NCBI GenBank assembly: GCA_037176725.1
Contig: JAZBRS010000076.1
Coordinates: 122,035,001-122,099,000 of the forward strand
DNA: 64,000 bases
Source of the DNA: Posidonia oceanica
Taxonomy: Eukaryota; Streptophyta; Magnoliopsida; Alismatales; Posidoniaceae
Reading direction: 5' to 3'
How positions within the stretch are numbered: the stretch's first letter is position 1; every line of letters begins with the position of its first letter. The notes under the pieces are model-generated. The model was given only the letters and a program-made list of their open reading frames with translations, had not been told where the DNA came from and did no database searches. This document shows positions 1 to 11,995 of the stretch, piece after piece. A program made the translations under genes and the position numbers.

Positions 1-1332
1 CTCTTTCTGAATTTTTTAAAAATCGTTTTCCTCCAATCTACCCTTTCCCCTTTTATTCCCCTTTTTTATTCCATTTCTTTCCTCCATCTCTTTTCCTTTT
101 CTCCCTTTTGCAAAAATCCACAAAAACCCATAAAAATCTGCAAAGCCTCAAATCATAAAACAAACAAATCAGTACCCTAAGAAAAACAATTAAAAAATAT
201 TAAACAAGCTGTTAACAACTTAAACCTAACTAAATCAAGTTAAAAGAAAAACAAAACATGCAAACTAAAAAATGTAAAACAAATCAAAAGAAAACACTGA
301 AAAATCAAGGAAAAAGCTAAAATAAAATCAAAACCCACCAAAGATAAAAACCCCATCAGAAGAATTAAAAAAAACAAACCCTAAAAAAAAGAATTAAAAA
401 ATCAAATACTAGAACAAGTAATTAAGAAAGGCAAAAGACTTAACCTAACGAACATAAGAAAAACAAGTAAAAACTTAATTAAAAAAAAAAAAGAAAAGAA
501 AACACATCTGAAAAGCTCAAAAACACCCTATCAAACCAGAAAAAAATCCAACTAAAAACTTCAAGAAAAAACCAATAAATAAAAATCCAAACATAACTTA
601 AAAGATTTAAGAAGGAAAAACCCTAAGAAGACTACAACTTGAAAACATAAAACCAACCCTGATTAATAGGAAAATAAATCCTAAAAAATCCTAATTAATA
701 TCCTAAGTGTCCAACAAAAGAAATAAAATTTTTAAAATAATTTAAAAAGGGATTAACAAACATTTAAACAAGTGAAAACCAATTAAAAACAAAACCAAAA
801 CCCTAAAACCCTAATCAAGCCCAAAACACATTAATCAACTCAAAATAACCATTAAAAATCTTAATTAAAATCCTAACCTACATCAAAACTCTTCTAATAT
901 TTTTACTTATTTTTAATTTATTTTTTCCTATTTTATTTTCCCATTCTACCCTCTCTTTCTTTCTTCCTTCTTTCTTTCTTTCTTTCTTTCCTTATTGGGC
1001 TCAATCCGGCCCGTTTCTCCTTTTTCTTTTTTTCTTTCTTTTTTCTCGGCCTGCAGCGGTCCGGCCCACGCGCCATCCCCACCCTTCTTCCTCCTCCAAC
1101 CTTCTGTTTTTTTCTCGTCCGCCGGTTTTCTCCCGCGAGCTGCTGCTACAGCCTTCCCTCCCCATTCAAATTTCGAAGCTCCGTCCTTTCATCTACAGCA
1201 GCTCGCCGCCCCTCCTTCATCTCAGCACCTTTTCCGGAGGCTTTGAATGCCGGTCGACTCGCCGACATCCATCGCGTCTGCTGCAGTGCCGCCGATGAGT
1301 TTGAATTCAGCAGCGCGCCAGCAGCAGCTCCG

Positions 1333-1340
1333 GATATAAG
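1333..1340 (+). promoter_or_regulatory. Candidate LTR TATA box (GATATAAG)
   Basis: GATATAAG occurs here and at 25338-25345 in the 3' LTR of A, in the same context after a CAGCAG/GCAGCC stretch. The LTR of B has TGATAAAG at the matching place (46209-46216, minus strand). Conservation in three otherwise diverged stretches suggests a core promoter, but no transcription start is shown. Confidence 0.3.
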
Positions 1341-3252
1341 TCCCCGTTCCTTCCTTCAATGGGGGACGACCAGACCTTCGTGTGCAAAGCCAGCAACGAG
1401 CAGCCTTCACCTTCAGAGCGAACCAGAGAGTGAAGGAGCATTTTCCACTTCCCTTCTTCCACCTGCAACTCATCCCTTTTCTTCTCTGTCTCCTCCATTT
1501 CGAGAAAAAAGAGAGCAGTTCGAGAGTCCCTGTGGCATCCCGGAGAGAAGCCTCCATTTCAGACCAATCCCCACATCCAATTCTCCTCTTTCCTTCTCTG
1601 AAATTTTCAGAAAACACCCTTCTTCCATTTCCAGCTGACCAACACCCTTCCCGGCCTTCATCCTTCTCCCAATTCCTTCCCCAAATTCACCCAGAAACTC
1701 AGTCATTCCCCAGCATCGTTCCCCAGCCATTCCACCACCTAACCTGCCCTGAAACATCACCTGAAGCCAACTACAACGCAACACCTTCCCTTTGCAATTT
1801 CCTCCACTCTAGCTCACCACCTTCTCCCAAATTCTACCCAGAAGTTCACCACACATCCACCTTTCCAAAGCCCCGGCCATCAGACCTTCTCGTCCACCAC
1901 AGACCTTAAAACCCACTACAAACACTTGGCCTTGCCTCTGTCAGAAATCAACCCGGACCTCCATTCCCTATCTACTCACACTAGAACCCATTCCAAAGCA
2001 TCCGAACTCCATCACCAGCGTCCCAGCAATCTCCCGGAGCGCTCCATCCAAGCCGACGAGCAGCAACACCCCTCCGCGACCTCCGGCAGCAACTTGTGAA
2101 CCCAAATCAGTCGAACCACCACCCGTGCTGCGAAGCTTCCGTCTGACCATCTAGGAAGCATCGGAGGAACATTCAGAAGCCGCTCCAACCTTCGCGAGCG
2201 ACGGACGACGCCCGCTGCGACCGAGCGACCTCCGCCGACCGGCTCTGGAACCACTGACGTCGGGGGAACAACTCAGACGCGGAAAGAGGTAAATTTTGCT
2301 TCCATTAGCTTCCTTTTCTTTTCCTCTCGCTTCCCCGCCCTTTAGACTAGCTTTTCCGGCCCTCCTGCTCCGTTTCCGCTCGCCGGTCCGGTCATCTTCT
2401 CCGGCAACGTCCTTCGGTCTTCACGGCGCTCCAGCCAGCGGAACGCCATCCCGGTGATCCCCGAAGCTCCGCACGGACGTTAGGAGTCTCCTCCGGTCTT
2501 CACAGCGCAGCTTCGCTGCGTCGAACGACCGGACCGAGCTTCAGACCTTCTGTAGAGCTCCGGCGAACGCTCTGGCATGTTCCAGACAGCGTCGTCCTCC
2601 ACCGATTGCCGCCCTGTCTCCGCCAACTCCGGGAGCACCTCCTCCGTTCGACTGCGCATCCTCAGCCCCCCCCTGTCGACGGCATGAGCGTTGGAAGTTT
2701 CGTGCTACAGTGCTCGTCGCCGTCGACGATCGGCACTGTGTCTTTATTTTTCAGTTTATATAGTTTTAGGGTAAATATTGCATATCTGTCTTAAGTTTCC
2801 TCTTTTTTGCAATCCGGTCCTTATTTCATTTATTCTGCTTAGTTCTTAATTAAATACTTTGCTAAATTGCGCGATCTGTTTATGTTTTTCAATATTTGCA
2901 AGTAGATCCTTTTACTGTGCTGTGCTGCTTTAATATTTTGTAGTTTAGTCCTCCTGTTCTCAGTTTTTGCACTTAGGTCCTGCATTTAATCAGTTCATTT
3001 ATTTACTCATATTTACCATACTGTATTGCATCCTGGCCCCTTGCATGTTTTTATTTTTGCATTTAAGTCCCATGCACTGTTAGAACTTAGGATTATTTTT
3101 TTTATTTTTCCATACTGCATTGCATTCCAGGTCCCTGCATTTTTCCATTTTTGCATCTTAGTCCACTGCACTGTAGAAACTTAGGTTCTGATTTTTATTT
3201 CTGGTTGATGCATTGCATATTTACCCCTCTACTTTATCATATTTGCAGTTAG

Positions 3253-3269
3253 GTCCATTTTAAATGGAC
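3253..3269. repeat. 17-bp palindrome conserved in all LTR copies
   Basis: GTCCATTT-T-AAATGGAC, an 8-bp stem around one base. It is identical at 27196-27212 and present as its complement at 44673-44689 in B, although the flanking pyrimidine and GCAT-rich sequence has drifted. Confidence 0.6.
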
Positions 3270-4599
3270 AGTAACTGTGCTGCATGCATTTTAACTTACT
3301 GCATTGCATTTTTAACCCCATGTTTTCCAGAAATTGCACTGTGGTCCTGTCATTTAAATTCCAGAGCATATTTTCCATACTAAATTGCATTTTTAGCCCC
3401 TGCATGATTTCAAAATCACACATAGGTCCTTGCATGTTTTAAAAAATCATGTGAAAAGACCATTTTGCCCCTAGGTTGCATTTTAGCCCCTTTGCCTACC
3501 AAATTTCGTACAGACCTTCCACTAGTACCCCCAGACTCCCCAGGACCTTGTTTTCTGGAAAATTTGCATTTTAGACCCTAGATTTTTTCAAAAATGCACT
3601 CTGCCCCCTTTTGGTTTCAAAATCTCTTCCAAAACATACCTTCTTTTCAAAACACCTTTCTGAGCCTAGTTTTTTTGCCAAATAGACCCTTGGCTTCCCC
3701 TGTTTTCAAAGTCTTCTCCTGTGGAACCTTGTTTTCTGGGAAATTTGCACTTTTGGCCCCTCTTCTTTTCCAAAATGCTTTCTGAACTCCTGGTTTTTCC
3801 CAAATTACTTCTCTTTGCTTTTCTTGCTTTTGCATGCATCCTGCTCTCATTTAGTCTTGCATTTTAGCATCTTCTTGCACACACTAGCACTTCTAGCTCC
3901 CTTTCACTTGGGAGGACCCTTTTTGCACATCCCTAGGACCTCCTGGACACCTAGATCTGTTCTTCTCCCCTGTTCTGGCCTTTCTGCCTTGGAATTGCGA
4001 TATCTTCCAATCCGGCCGTTGGATCTTCTCAAATGAGCTGCCCAGGCGACCGCAGCAAAGCGCTCTTCAGCATAGACCAGACAGATTTCAGATCAGGCTC
4101 CCGGATTTCTTGGTATGTCCTCCTGAACCCCTGCATTGCATTCATTTGCATGGCATTTGCACAGTTTTCCTCGTTTTTGCTTTCTGTCTCTTTGAGCATG
4201 TAGAATAGGACTTCCCCTTTCTGCTTGTCCATTCAAATCTCCGTTTCGTGTATTCCTGTGTGTTTTGCGTTGTGTTTTCCCTAGATTTACCACTTAATGC
4301 GACTTTTTTCCCCTCTTTCCACGATCCGATCGCATCGCGAGCTTTGGGCAGCATGCGAGACATATCGTGGAATGGTCTAGTGGGAAACAGCCGCAAAAAA
4401 GGTGGTAATCCCTCCATTTGCCCCTTCTCCCCTCAGAAGGTCTTCACACCTACTCTGAGTGGTCTTAAACAGCGTTTGTTCTCATACACACGTTGTCTTG
4501 CCTCCCCTTCGCCCCCTTTTAATCTCTCTCTGCATCCTCGCATTTGCATGGCTTTTTCGAGGTTTTTGCTTCGCTGTTTTGGCACCGTTTCGCGTGCCC

Positions 4600-4890
4600 G
4601 CCCTCGTCTTCGCTCCGTTTTGCGTACCCATCTGTTTTCTTGTCTCGTTTTGCGCACTGTCTTGCCTTCTCGTTCGTTTCATGTGCCGGTTTCTTTCTCT
4701 CGCTCCGTTTTGCGTACCTTTCTGTTTTCTCGTCTCGTTTTGAGTAGTTTCCTGTTTTCTTGTCTCGTTTTGCGTGTTGTCTCGCTTTCTCGCTTGTTTC
4801 GCATGTCGATTTCGCTTCTTTGCATCTTTTTGCGTGCCTTTCTCGTTTCTCGCCTCGTTTTGCGTGTTTTGCGCAGTTTTCTCTTGCATG
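4600..4890 (+). repeat. 30-bp-type minisatellite inside the upstream LTR fragment
   Basis: Degenerate copies of a unit built on CTCGTTTTGCGTGCC followed by a TTTCTTGT-like part. Equivalent arrays are at about 6590-6830, 28554-28794 and, on the other strand, 42975-43390. The 30-bp period keeps reading frames open on both strands and gives spurious Arg/Lys- or Phe/Cys-rich ORFs. Confidence 0.7.
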
Positions 4891-5525
4891 TCGATCCCAT
4901 TGCATGGTTTTCACGCTGTTTTGTTTTCCTCACTTGCATTTGCATATAGGGCTGTGATGCTTACTGCCCGAAGTTCTCACGAGCTAGGTTTCGCCTGGTT
5001 CGGAACACAGACAGCACAGCTGAGCACTTAGAGAGCACGTTTACTTCCTTGCATTGTTTCTTCCCACTTAGAGCACTCCTCGAGTATTCATTTAGGCATT
5101 CATAGGCACATAGGCATTCAATCCTGCATCTTTCTGCGTATGCGGGCGTAAGCCTAGAAAGACCGATTTTCGGGCGTGTCGGGGGTGCCTAACACCTTCC
5201 CCGCGCGTAACAGGAGTCCTTGCCCTGTCTTCTAGCCCGCAATGACCATATTGCCCCTATCCTAGGCTAGAGTCATCTCATTTGCATTCATTTGCATTTG
5301 TCTTCCTTTGCATTGCTTTGCTTTGCATTTCTTTCTTGGTTTTGCGTGTTAATTCATGCATTTCCCCCGGTTTTCCTTGTCTCCCGTTAATAGACATGGT
5401 GGCGACTCTGATTTGTCTTATCTTTTCCTTTTCTCCTCGATCTTAAGTGTTTTTCGAGTTGAGCCTCTTCCTCGGATCTCAATCGCCGCTAAATAGCGAG
5501 CCTGGTTCCGATCCGGATCGCTACA

Positions 5526-7469
5526 CTTGTTATCTGGAAAATTTGCATTTTAGACCCCAGTTTTTCCAAAATTGCTTTCTAATCCCTTTCTGCTTTCAAA
5601 ACTTCTTCTAAAGCATACCCTCTTTTCAAAGCAGCTTTCTGAGCCTAGTTTTTTACAAAACGAAGCCCTGCTCTCTCCTGTTTTCAAAACCCTCTCCTGT
5701 AGACCCCTGTTTTCTGGAAAATTTGCATTTTTAGCCCCTTTCTTTTTCAAAATGCCTTCTGAAATCCTGGTTTTTCCCAGTTTCTTCTCTTTGCCTTTTC
5801 TTGCTTTTGCATGCATCCTGCATTCATTTAGTCTTGCATTCTAGCATCTTCTTGCACACACTAAGCACTTTTAGCTCCCCTTCACCTGGGAGGACCTTTT
5901 TGCACACCCCTAAGACCTCCTGAACACCTAGATCTGTTCTTCTCCCCTGTTCTGGTCCTCCTGCCTTGAAGCTGCGTTATCTTCCAATCCGGCCGTTGGA
6001 TCTTCTCAAGTAAGCTGCCCAGGCGACCGCAGTGAGGCGCTCTTCAGCATGGACCAGACAGATCTCAGATCAGGCCCCCGGATCTCCAGGTATGCCCTCC
6101 TGAACCCCTATATTGCATTCATTTGCATGCCATTTGCACAGTTTTCCGTGTTTTCGCTTTCTGTCTCTTTAAGCATGTAGAATAAGGCTTCCCCTTTCTG
6201 CTTGTATCTCCAAATCCTCGTTTCGCGTATCCCTGTGTGTTTTGTGTTGTGTTTTCCCTGGATTTATCACTTAATATGACTTTCTTCCCCCTTTTCCACG
6301 ATCCGATCGCATCGCGAGCTTTGGGCAGCGTGCGAGACACACCGTGGAACAGTTTAGCGGGAAACAGTCGCAAAAGAGGTGGTAATCCCTCCGTTTGTAC
6401 ACTCTCCCCTCCGTAGGTCTTCACACCTACTCTGAGTGGTCCTAAACAACGTCTGTTTTTACACACACGTTGTCTTGCCTCCCCTTTGGCCCCTTCTAAT
6501 CTTTTTCTGCATTCTTGCATTTGTATGGCTTTTCCGAGGTTTTTGCTTCGCTGTTTTGGCACCGTTCCGCGTGCCCGCCCTTGTTTTGGCATCGTTTTGC
6601 GTGCCCATCTGTTTTCTTGCCTTATTTTGTGTGCTGCCTCGCTTTCTCGCTCATTTTGCATGCCTTCCTGCTCTCTTGTCTCGTTTTGCGTGCCTTCCTG
6701 CTCTCTTGTCTCGTTTTGCGTGCTGTCTTGCTTTCTCGCTTGTTTTGCGTGCCGTTTTCGTTCTTTTGCATCATTTTGCATGCGTTGCTCATTTCTCGCC
6801 TCGTTTTGCATGTTTTGCGCCGTTTTCCCTTGCATGCCGACTGCATTGCATGGTTTCCTCGTTGTTTTGCTTTCTCGCCCGCATTTGCATATAGGGCTGT
6901 GATGCTTACTGCTTGGAGTTCTCACGGGTTAGGTTTCGCCTGGTCCGGAACACAGATAGCGTAGCTGAGCATTTAGAGAGCACGTTTACTTCCTTGCTGT
7001 GTTTCTTCCCACTTAGAGCACACCTTGGGCATTCATTCAGGCATTTATAGGCACATAGGCATTCAATCCTGCATTTCCCTGCGTATGCGAGCGTAAGCCT
7101 AGAAAGACCGATTCTCGGGCGTGTCGGGGGTGCCTCACACCTTCCCCACGCGTAACAGGCGTCCTTACCCTGTCTTTTGGCCCGCAATGACCGTACTGCC
7201 CTTATCCTAGGCTAGAGTCATCTCATTTGCATTTGTTTGCATTTGTTTTCCTTTGCATTGCTTCGCTTTGCATTTCTTGCTCGGTTTTGCGCGATAATTC
7301 ACGCATTTCCCCGGTTTTCCTTGTCTCCCGTTAATAGACATGGTGGCGACTCTGATTTGTCTTATCTTTCCTTTTTCTCCTCGATTTTAAGTGTTTTCGA
7401 GTTGAGCCTCTTCCTCGGATCCAATCGCCGCTATATATAGCGATCCTGATTCCGATCGGGATCGCTACA
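5526..7469 (+). repeat. Truncated 5' LTR of element A (last 1,944 bp)
   Basis: It matches 27490-29433 of the 3' LTR at a constant offset of 21,964 bp with no net indel; both stretches are 1,944 bp. The 5' side starts abruptly inside the LTR, right after the terminal CTACA of the upstream LTR fragment (5521-5525). Several differences from the 3' copy are CG to CA or TG, as expected of deaminated methyl-C. It ends GGATCGCTACA before the PBS. Confidence 0.88.
6590..6830 (+). repeat. 30-bp minisatellite in the 5' LTR of A
   Basis: Two perfect adjacent 30-bp units lie at 6661-6690 and 6691-6720, with degenerate copies on both sides built on TCGTTTTGCG and TGCTCTCTTGTC. Confidence 0.75.
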
Positions 7470-7470
7470 G

Positions 7471-7488
7471 TGGCGACTCCGCTAGGGA
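7471..7488 (+). promoter_or_regulatory. Primer binding site of element A
   Basis: TGGCGACTCCGCTAGGGA starts one base after the LTR end. TGG pairs with the CCA tail of a tRNA. From memory, similar TGGCGACTC sites in Tat/Ogre elements are assigned to tRNA-Arg; the exact tRNA was not checked here. The first 11 bases resemble TGGCGACTCTG within the LTR at 7344. Confidence 0.8.
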
Positions 7489-8799
7489 TTAGACTAGACT
7501 CCGGCTTTCGTTCACGGCTTTTCGCTCGCTTGTTTTGCAGCTTTGTCTGCCTTGTGTGCCTTCTTCGCCTGTTTTGCTCGCTTTTCTGTGCAAACTCCTA
7601 GCGAGTCGCTTCGTAGCTACTTTGCTCAGGTTTTGCACCTCTTTTGTCTCGGTTTGCGCTTTCTTTTGCCTGGCTTCGCTTCTTTGCCTGTTTGTTTACT
7701 TACTGTCTAGCTTGTGTGCTTATTTCCTTCACAGTCTGCTTACTTCTACCTTACTTTACCTTACTTGCTCATTATAGCTTTAATTCCTGCACATTACATG
7801 ACTACATACTTTGTTTGGCTAAAAATACATGCTTTTTGGATGTTGAATGCTTCTTTTACACCCTTGCTATGTCACTACACACACACATACCATGCTTACA
7901 TGCCTTTTGACTTGATGAATGCTTTTCTTCACCATCATGCCCACAAACACTCGCACATGCCATGAACATGCCTTTTGTTGTGTTGTATGATGGTTGCTTG
8001 CCATTTTGACTGATTTTCTTCCCTTTTGCACTTGCCATGCCTAGGATAGTAGAGACTTGTCTACTTCCCCCATGGTTAACTAAAAAATGCAAGTAAAAAG
8101 AACTTCTAGGGGCAACTAGAGACTACAAACAATCCTTCACTCCCTTTGGTTAATAAAATGTGCAAGATAAAAAACTCTATTCATTTGCATAAGCATCATA
8201 TAGGGCATGCATTCTTCTCCTTTGAGTCCACCTACTAGTCTGCGAAGGACGGTTCCGGCCTCTTGTTCCACTGCTTTGGGCGTGGCATAAGTTGGTCGGT
8301 CCGTCCCCTCCTTGTCCGGGGGTCGTGTCGGTGTTAGTAGAGGGTACCACCCACGCTTTGGCGGGGTAGAGGCCACTAACGCACCACCCTGTCATTACCC
8401 GAGCTTTGGGCCGAGAGTTAGACAGGGGACCTACTTTTTCTGACCTGAGTCGGTGACCCGTACATCCAGGGATACCCGGAGTAGACAGCCTTGCTAGGAA
8501 ACACTAGTTAGGAAAGGGGGGCATACTAGAAAGCATGCACATCATTCATGCCACTTAACTAACTCATTTGCATTCATCTTTTAGTTTCTAACCCTAATTT
8601 CCTTCTGTTGTGTTAGCGTGATCGGTAAGCGAGTTTCCCTTTGCTAGAGCTCGAGTATCGACCCTCGTTGACGCCCTTTTGCGACTTAGTTCGCGACCGT
8701 TCCCCCTCTGAGCTATCCGCATTTGCGACGATAGCTCCTCTTAGGACTCACCGCTTGAATACCCGTCGCAGCCCTGTTCTCACACGCTCTAGGTCAGCG
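7489..8799 (+). other. Untranslated leader of element A
   Basis: About 1.3 kb between PBS and the gag ATG with no convincing ORF, so there is no Ogre-style ORF1 upstream of gag. The first 600 bp are T/C-rich. The part 8200-8640 is more GC-rich, contains three GCTTTGGGC-like motifs (about 8272, 8354, 8403), and is closely conserved in B (about 63560-64000). By position it could hold a packaging or dimerisation signal; that is inference. Confidence 0.6.
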
Positions 8800-11700
8800 A
8801 TGGCCCAGTACGTTAGTGAGCCATCTTTTACTCCTGTCACGGAGGGTGTTTCCGTCCCGGCCCCTCCGGTTGCTCCTTCTGTCCCCCTTGTTCCCCCTCC
8901 GATGCCAGGGTTTCCTCCTCTGACGTCTCTAGGTTCTCAGTACACCCCGGGATAGTGGCAAGCCTCCCTTCCTCCGGATCCGGTCACCGAGTCCATCTTG
9001 ACGGCCGTTACTCGCGCTCCGGAGACGCCACTGCCCCCTCCGTCCCAGGGATACGTCGCTTTCGACATCCCTTCCACCGCTGCTGCGGCACTTTCTGTAG
9101 AATCCTTCCCTCCCGGACAGTCTGTGTTCGTGCCACTTGCTTCTCAATCCCTGCCGGCACTGCACTTCAGCGTTCCCACTGCCGAGACACCTGAGGCGCA
9201 GTAGCAGCACCTGATGGAGCTCGCCCAGAGACTGCAGGGCATGGCTCTATCAGTTCGTCCTTCTTCTGTCTCTGTCGTTCCTGAGGTTCCTCCGAGGCCA
9301 GTTCCTGCATTTCATGCATCAACCTCTGCACCTCCGCCTCGACCATCGTCGCAACTGCTCACGGTTCCGACGATGGGGGCCCGTCTACCGCCTCCTGCAC
9401 AACACTTGGCACAGCATGCTCCACTTCCTTCTGGTGGTCAATCCTTTGGACGGATGGACGTCTTGGAGAAGGCACTACGACTAGTGCAGGGTACTGAGCA
9501 CCAGACCTACCAATTCCGGGACCTCTGCTGCTTTCCAGAGGCGGTACTCCCTCCGAAGTTCAAAATCCCGGACTTCGAAAAGTATAATGGTAGGGGCTGC
9601 CCTGTAGCACACCTGAAGGCGTATTGCGGTGATCTCGCTCAGCTTCAGGCTGACGAGAGGTTGCTGATCCGCTTGTTCCAGAAGAGTTTGACCGAACCGG
9701 CACTCAAGTGGTTCACATCACTCGATATGTCAGCCATCAAGACTTGGAACGACCTCAGTCAGGCGTTCCTGGAGCAATACTCCTTCAACCTCGATCTTGT
9801 CCCAAAGAGGGCGGACTTGATCGCTATCAAGCAGAACTCTAGCGAGCCGTTCGGGGAGTACGTCGGCCGCTGGCGCGCCCTTGCCTCCCAGGTTCGAGAT
9901 AGACCCTCTGACGAGGAGTCTATTGAGATCGTTATCAAAGGGGCGCAGCCGTCTCTCGGAGCTCTGCTTAGCATTCAGCCAGTCACTACTTTTGCGGCAC
10001 TCATCAGAGCTGGAGCGCGCGTGGAGAGTTCCTTGCGGAGTGGCAACTTCCTAGCTCTCTCTGCGTTCGCTAAGCAGGCAGTGATCAGCAGCAACAGTGC
10101 CAACAGTAGCACCTCCAACAACAACAACAGCGGCAGCAACAACAACCGCCCAAAGAGGAAGGACTCGTCGAAACCCGCTGTTGCATTCGTCGATTCTCCT
10201 GCTGTGCCTGTTCGCTTGCCGTCTCGGCCTGCCCCAGCTCAGATGGTGTACGCTCCTGCATCTAGGAATCCACACACACCGCACATCACTACCACCGCTA
10301 GACCGGTCTACCCTGCCGCACAGGTCCAGCAAGGCTCGCACCCAAGGCAAACAAGACCACCCGCTGAGAGGAGGAATTTCACCCTACTAGTGGAACCACT
10401 CACGGTCATCTTGCCAAAGGTGGCATCGCTCCTGAAGTTCCCGGAGGTTCGTCCGCCGCCAAGCCCTCTGCCGCATTGGTTTAGGCCGGACCTCTTCTGC
10501 AATTTCCATCGAAGCGTCGGGCATTCGACGGACAATTGCTTCTCCCTGCGGAACGCAATTCAGGACTTGATCGAATCGGGAACGATTGTGATCGACACGC
10601 ACGAGGCGTCCACTCAAGCACACACTCATGCATCTGCATCTCCAGCTGTTCCCTCGCATTCTGGCATCGTCCGCCAACCTTTACCGGAGCACTCTTATCC
10701 GGGAGGGGCGGGAACCTCAGGCATCCACTCTGTCTTTCCTTCTGGGCCTGCTACTTTTGTAGTGGACCCTTCTGATCTTATCTCTGACATCTCTAAGCCT
10801 TTCCCAGTCAGTCTCTATCTCGCGGCAGTTACCGGCTCCGAGTCGGAAATCCATTTGATCCGACCGCGTGCTAGGCCGGAGCGCCCTCTCGCACCCCCCA
10901 CCGTGCTCCCTCAGGCTCAACCCCCTGTACACCTCTCAGCCAGAGCCCAGCCTAGTTCTCCCATCCACCTTTTAGGGCGACCTCAGCTACACCTTCTAGG
11001 CAGACCTCAACCTGCCCCAGCCTTCCCACCCCAACAACCTTACCCACTAGATAGACCTCAACATCCTGTAGGCCCCCCTGTAACCCCTCCTGTGCTCGCA
11101 GCACATGCTCCAGTCGTCATTGATTTGACCCTGGACACCCATCGCGTCCCTTACAGCTACGCCACAGAAATGTGCGCGGAAGTAACGCGATCGGGGAGGG
11201 TTTATAGGCCCCCAGCACCAGCAACTAGGCCAACTCACCCTGGACCTGTTGTACCCCCACCCTCAGGCCAACCCTTAGCAGATCCAACCCCGGATCAGCC
11301 TGTAGTTAGCCAAATCCCTAGCCAACCTGTAGTAACCCAGCTTCCTGTCACCACCCCTGTAGAACCTGCTAGAATCACCCCTCCAGCTGCTAGGAGAAGC
11401 CAACCTAAAGCAGACCTAACCTCCCAGCTTAAGAAGGTCAAAGCCGACATCTCCATCTGGGATTTGATCCACACTTCTGCCGAGCACCGCGAGGCTTTTC
11501 TTCGCATGTTCCAGGCTGCTCGTATGTCCCAGTCCAATGAGCCTTCTGCCTTGGAGAGCATGGTTGGGTTAATCGCGGAGCCCCAGGTCATCTCTTTTAC
11601 GAGTGATGAGCTGCCTCCGGCAGGGATTAATCATAACCAGCCCCTATTCGTCACGGTGCAGTTCAAAAACTTCCGCATTCCCCTAACACTGGTTGATAAT

Positions 11701-11979
11701 GGGTCAGGCCTTAACGTCTGCCCCTTGCGTACAGCAACCAAGCTCGGATTCAAAGCCGAGGATATCACGCCAGCCGTGAAGGGAATGACTGCTTTTGACA
11801 ACACTCACCATGACGCTGTAGGGATTCTGATTATCCCTCTGGCTATCGGTCTGGTCGTCTTCGACGTAGAATTCTATGTCGTCGACTTGAAGCCTAACTT
11901 CAATCTTCTGCTTGGGCGCCCTTGGCTCCACAAGCATCAGGTCCTTCCTTCGACCCTCCATCGAATGATAAAGCGGTGA
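8800..11979 (+). pseudogene. gag: gag and protease part of element A
   Basis: Gag builds the virus-like particle and binds the RNA. The Pro-rich N-terminus is cut by TAG at 8953 and 9202; the frame is then open from 9205. The gag core lies at about 9550-10045 (ALKWF, WNDLSQAFLEQYS and FGEYVGRWRAL signatures). A knuckle at 10497-10538 has the spacing C-x2-H-x4-H-x4-C, the form usual in Tat elements, with His in place of the second Cys. An Asn/Ser-rich stretch at 10080-10150 and a long Pro-rich stretch at 10860-11400 separate gag from the aspartic protease (about 11640-11965). Its active site reads VDNGSG with the Asp codon at 11695, and LLLGRPWLH is the C-terminal signature. The part ends at a frameshift stop, 11977. 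Confidence 0.88.
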
Positions 11980-11995
11980 TGATGTCATTGTCGTC

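Larger units (their letters stand above)
1..5525 (+). mobile_element. Diverged LTR fragment (3' ~5.5 kb) of the same Tat/Ogre-type family
   Basis: Position 1 matches about position 24041 of the 3' LTR of element A, so roughly 580 bp of LTR start lie outside the window. The fragment keeps the LTR order: A/T-rich part (1-950), CT- and GC-rich part (950-2780), degenerate GCATTTTAGTCC-like repeats (2780-3900), a 30-bp-type minisatellite (about 4600-4890), the GGGGGTGCCTAACACC block (about 5180) and the terminal GGATCGCTACA ending at 5525. It is clearly more diverged from the 3' LTR of A than the next segment (5526-7469) is, so it probably belongs to a different insertion. ORFs in it are short, shifted between copies and low-complexity; I call no gene. 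Confidence 0.8.

Noticed and set aside
796..820. CCCTAAA-like telomere repeats
   Set aside because: Only two imperfect units within A-rich LTR sequence, present in each LTR copy.
4248..4949. Arg/Lys- or Phe/Cys-rich ORFs in the LTR minisatellite
   Set aside because: The 30-bp period gives open frames on both strands; lengths and frames differ among LTR copies.
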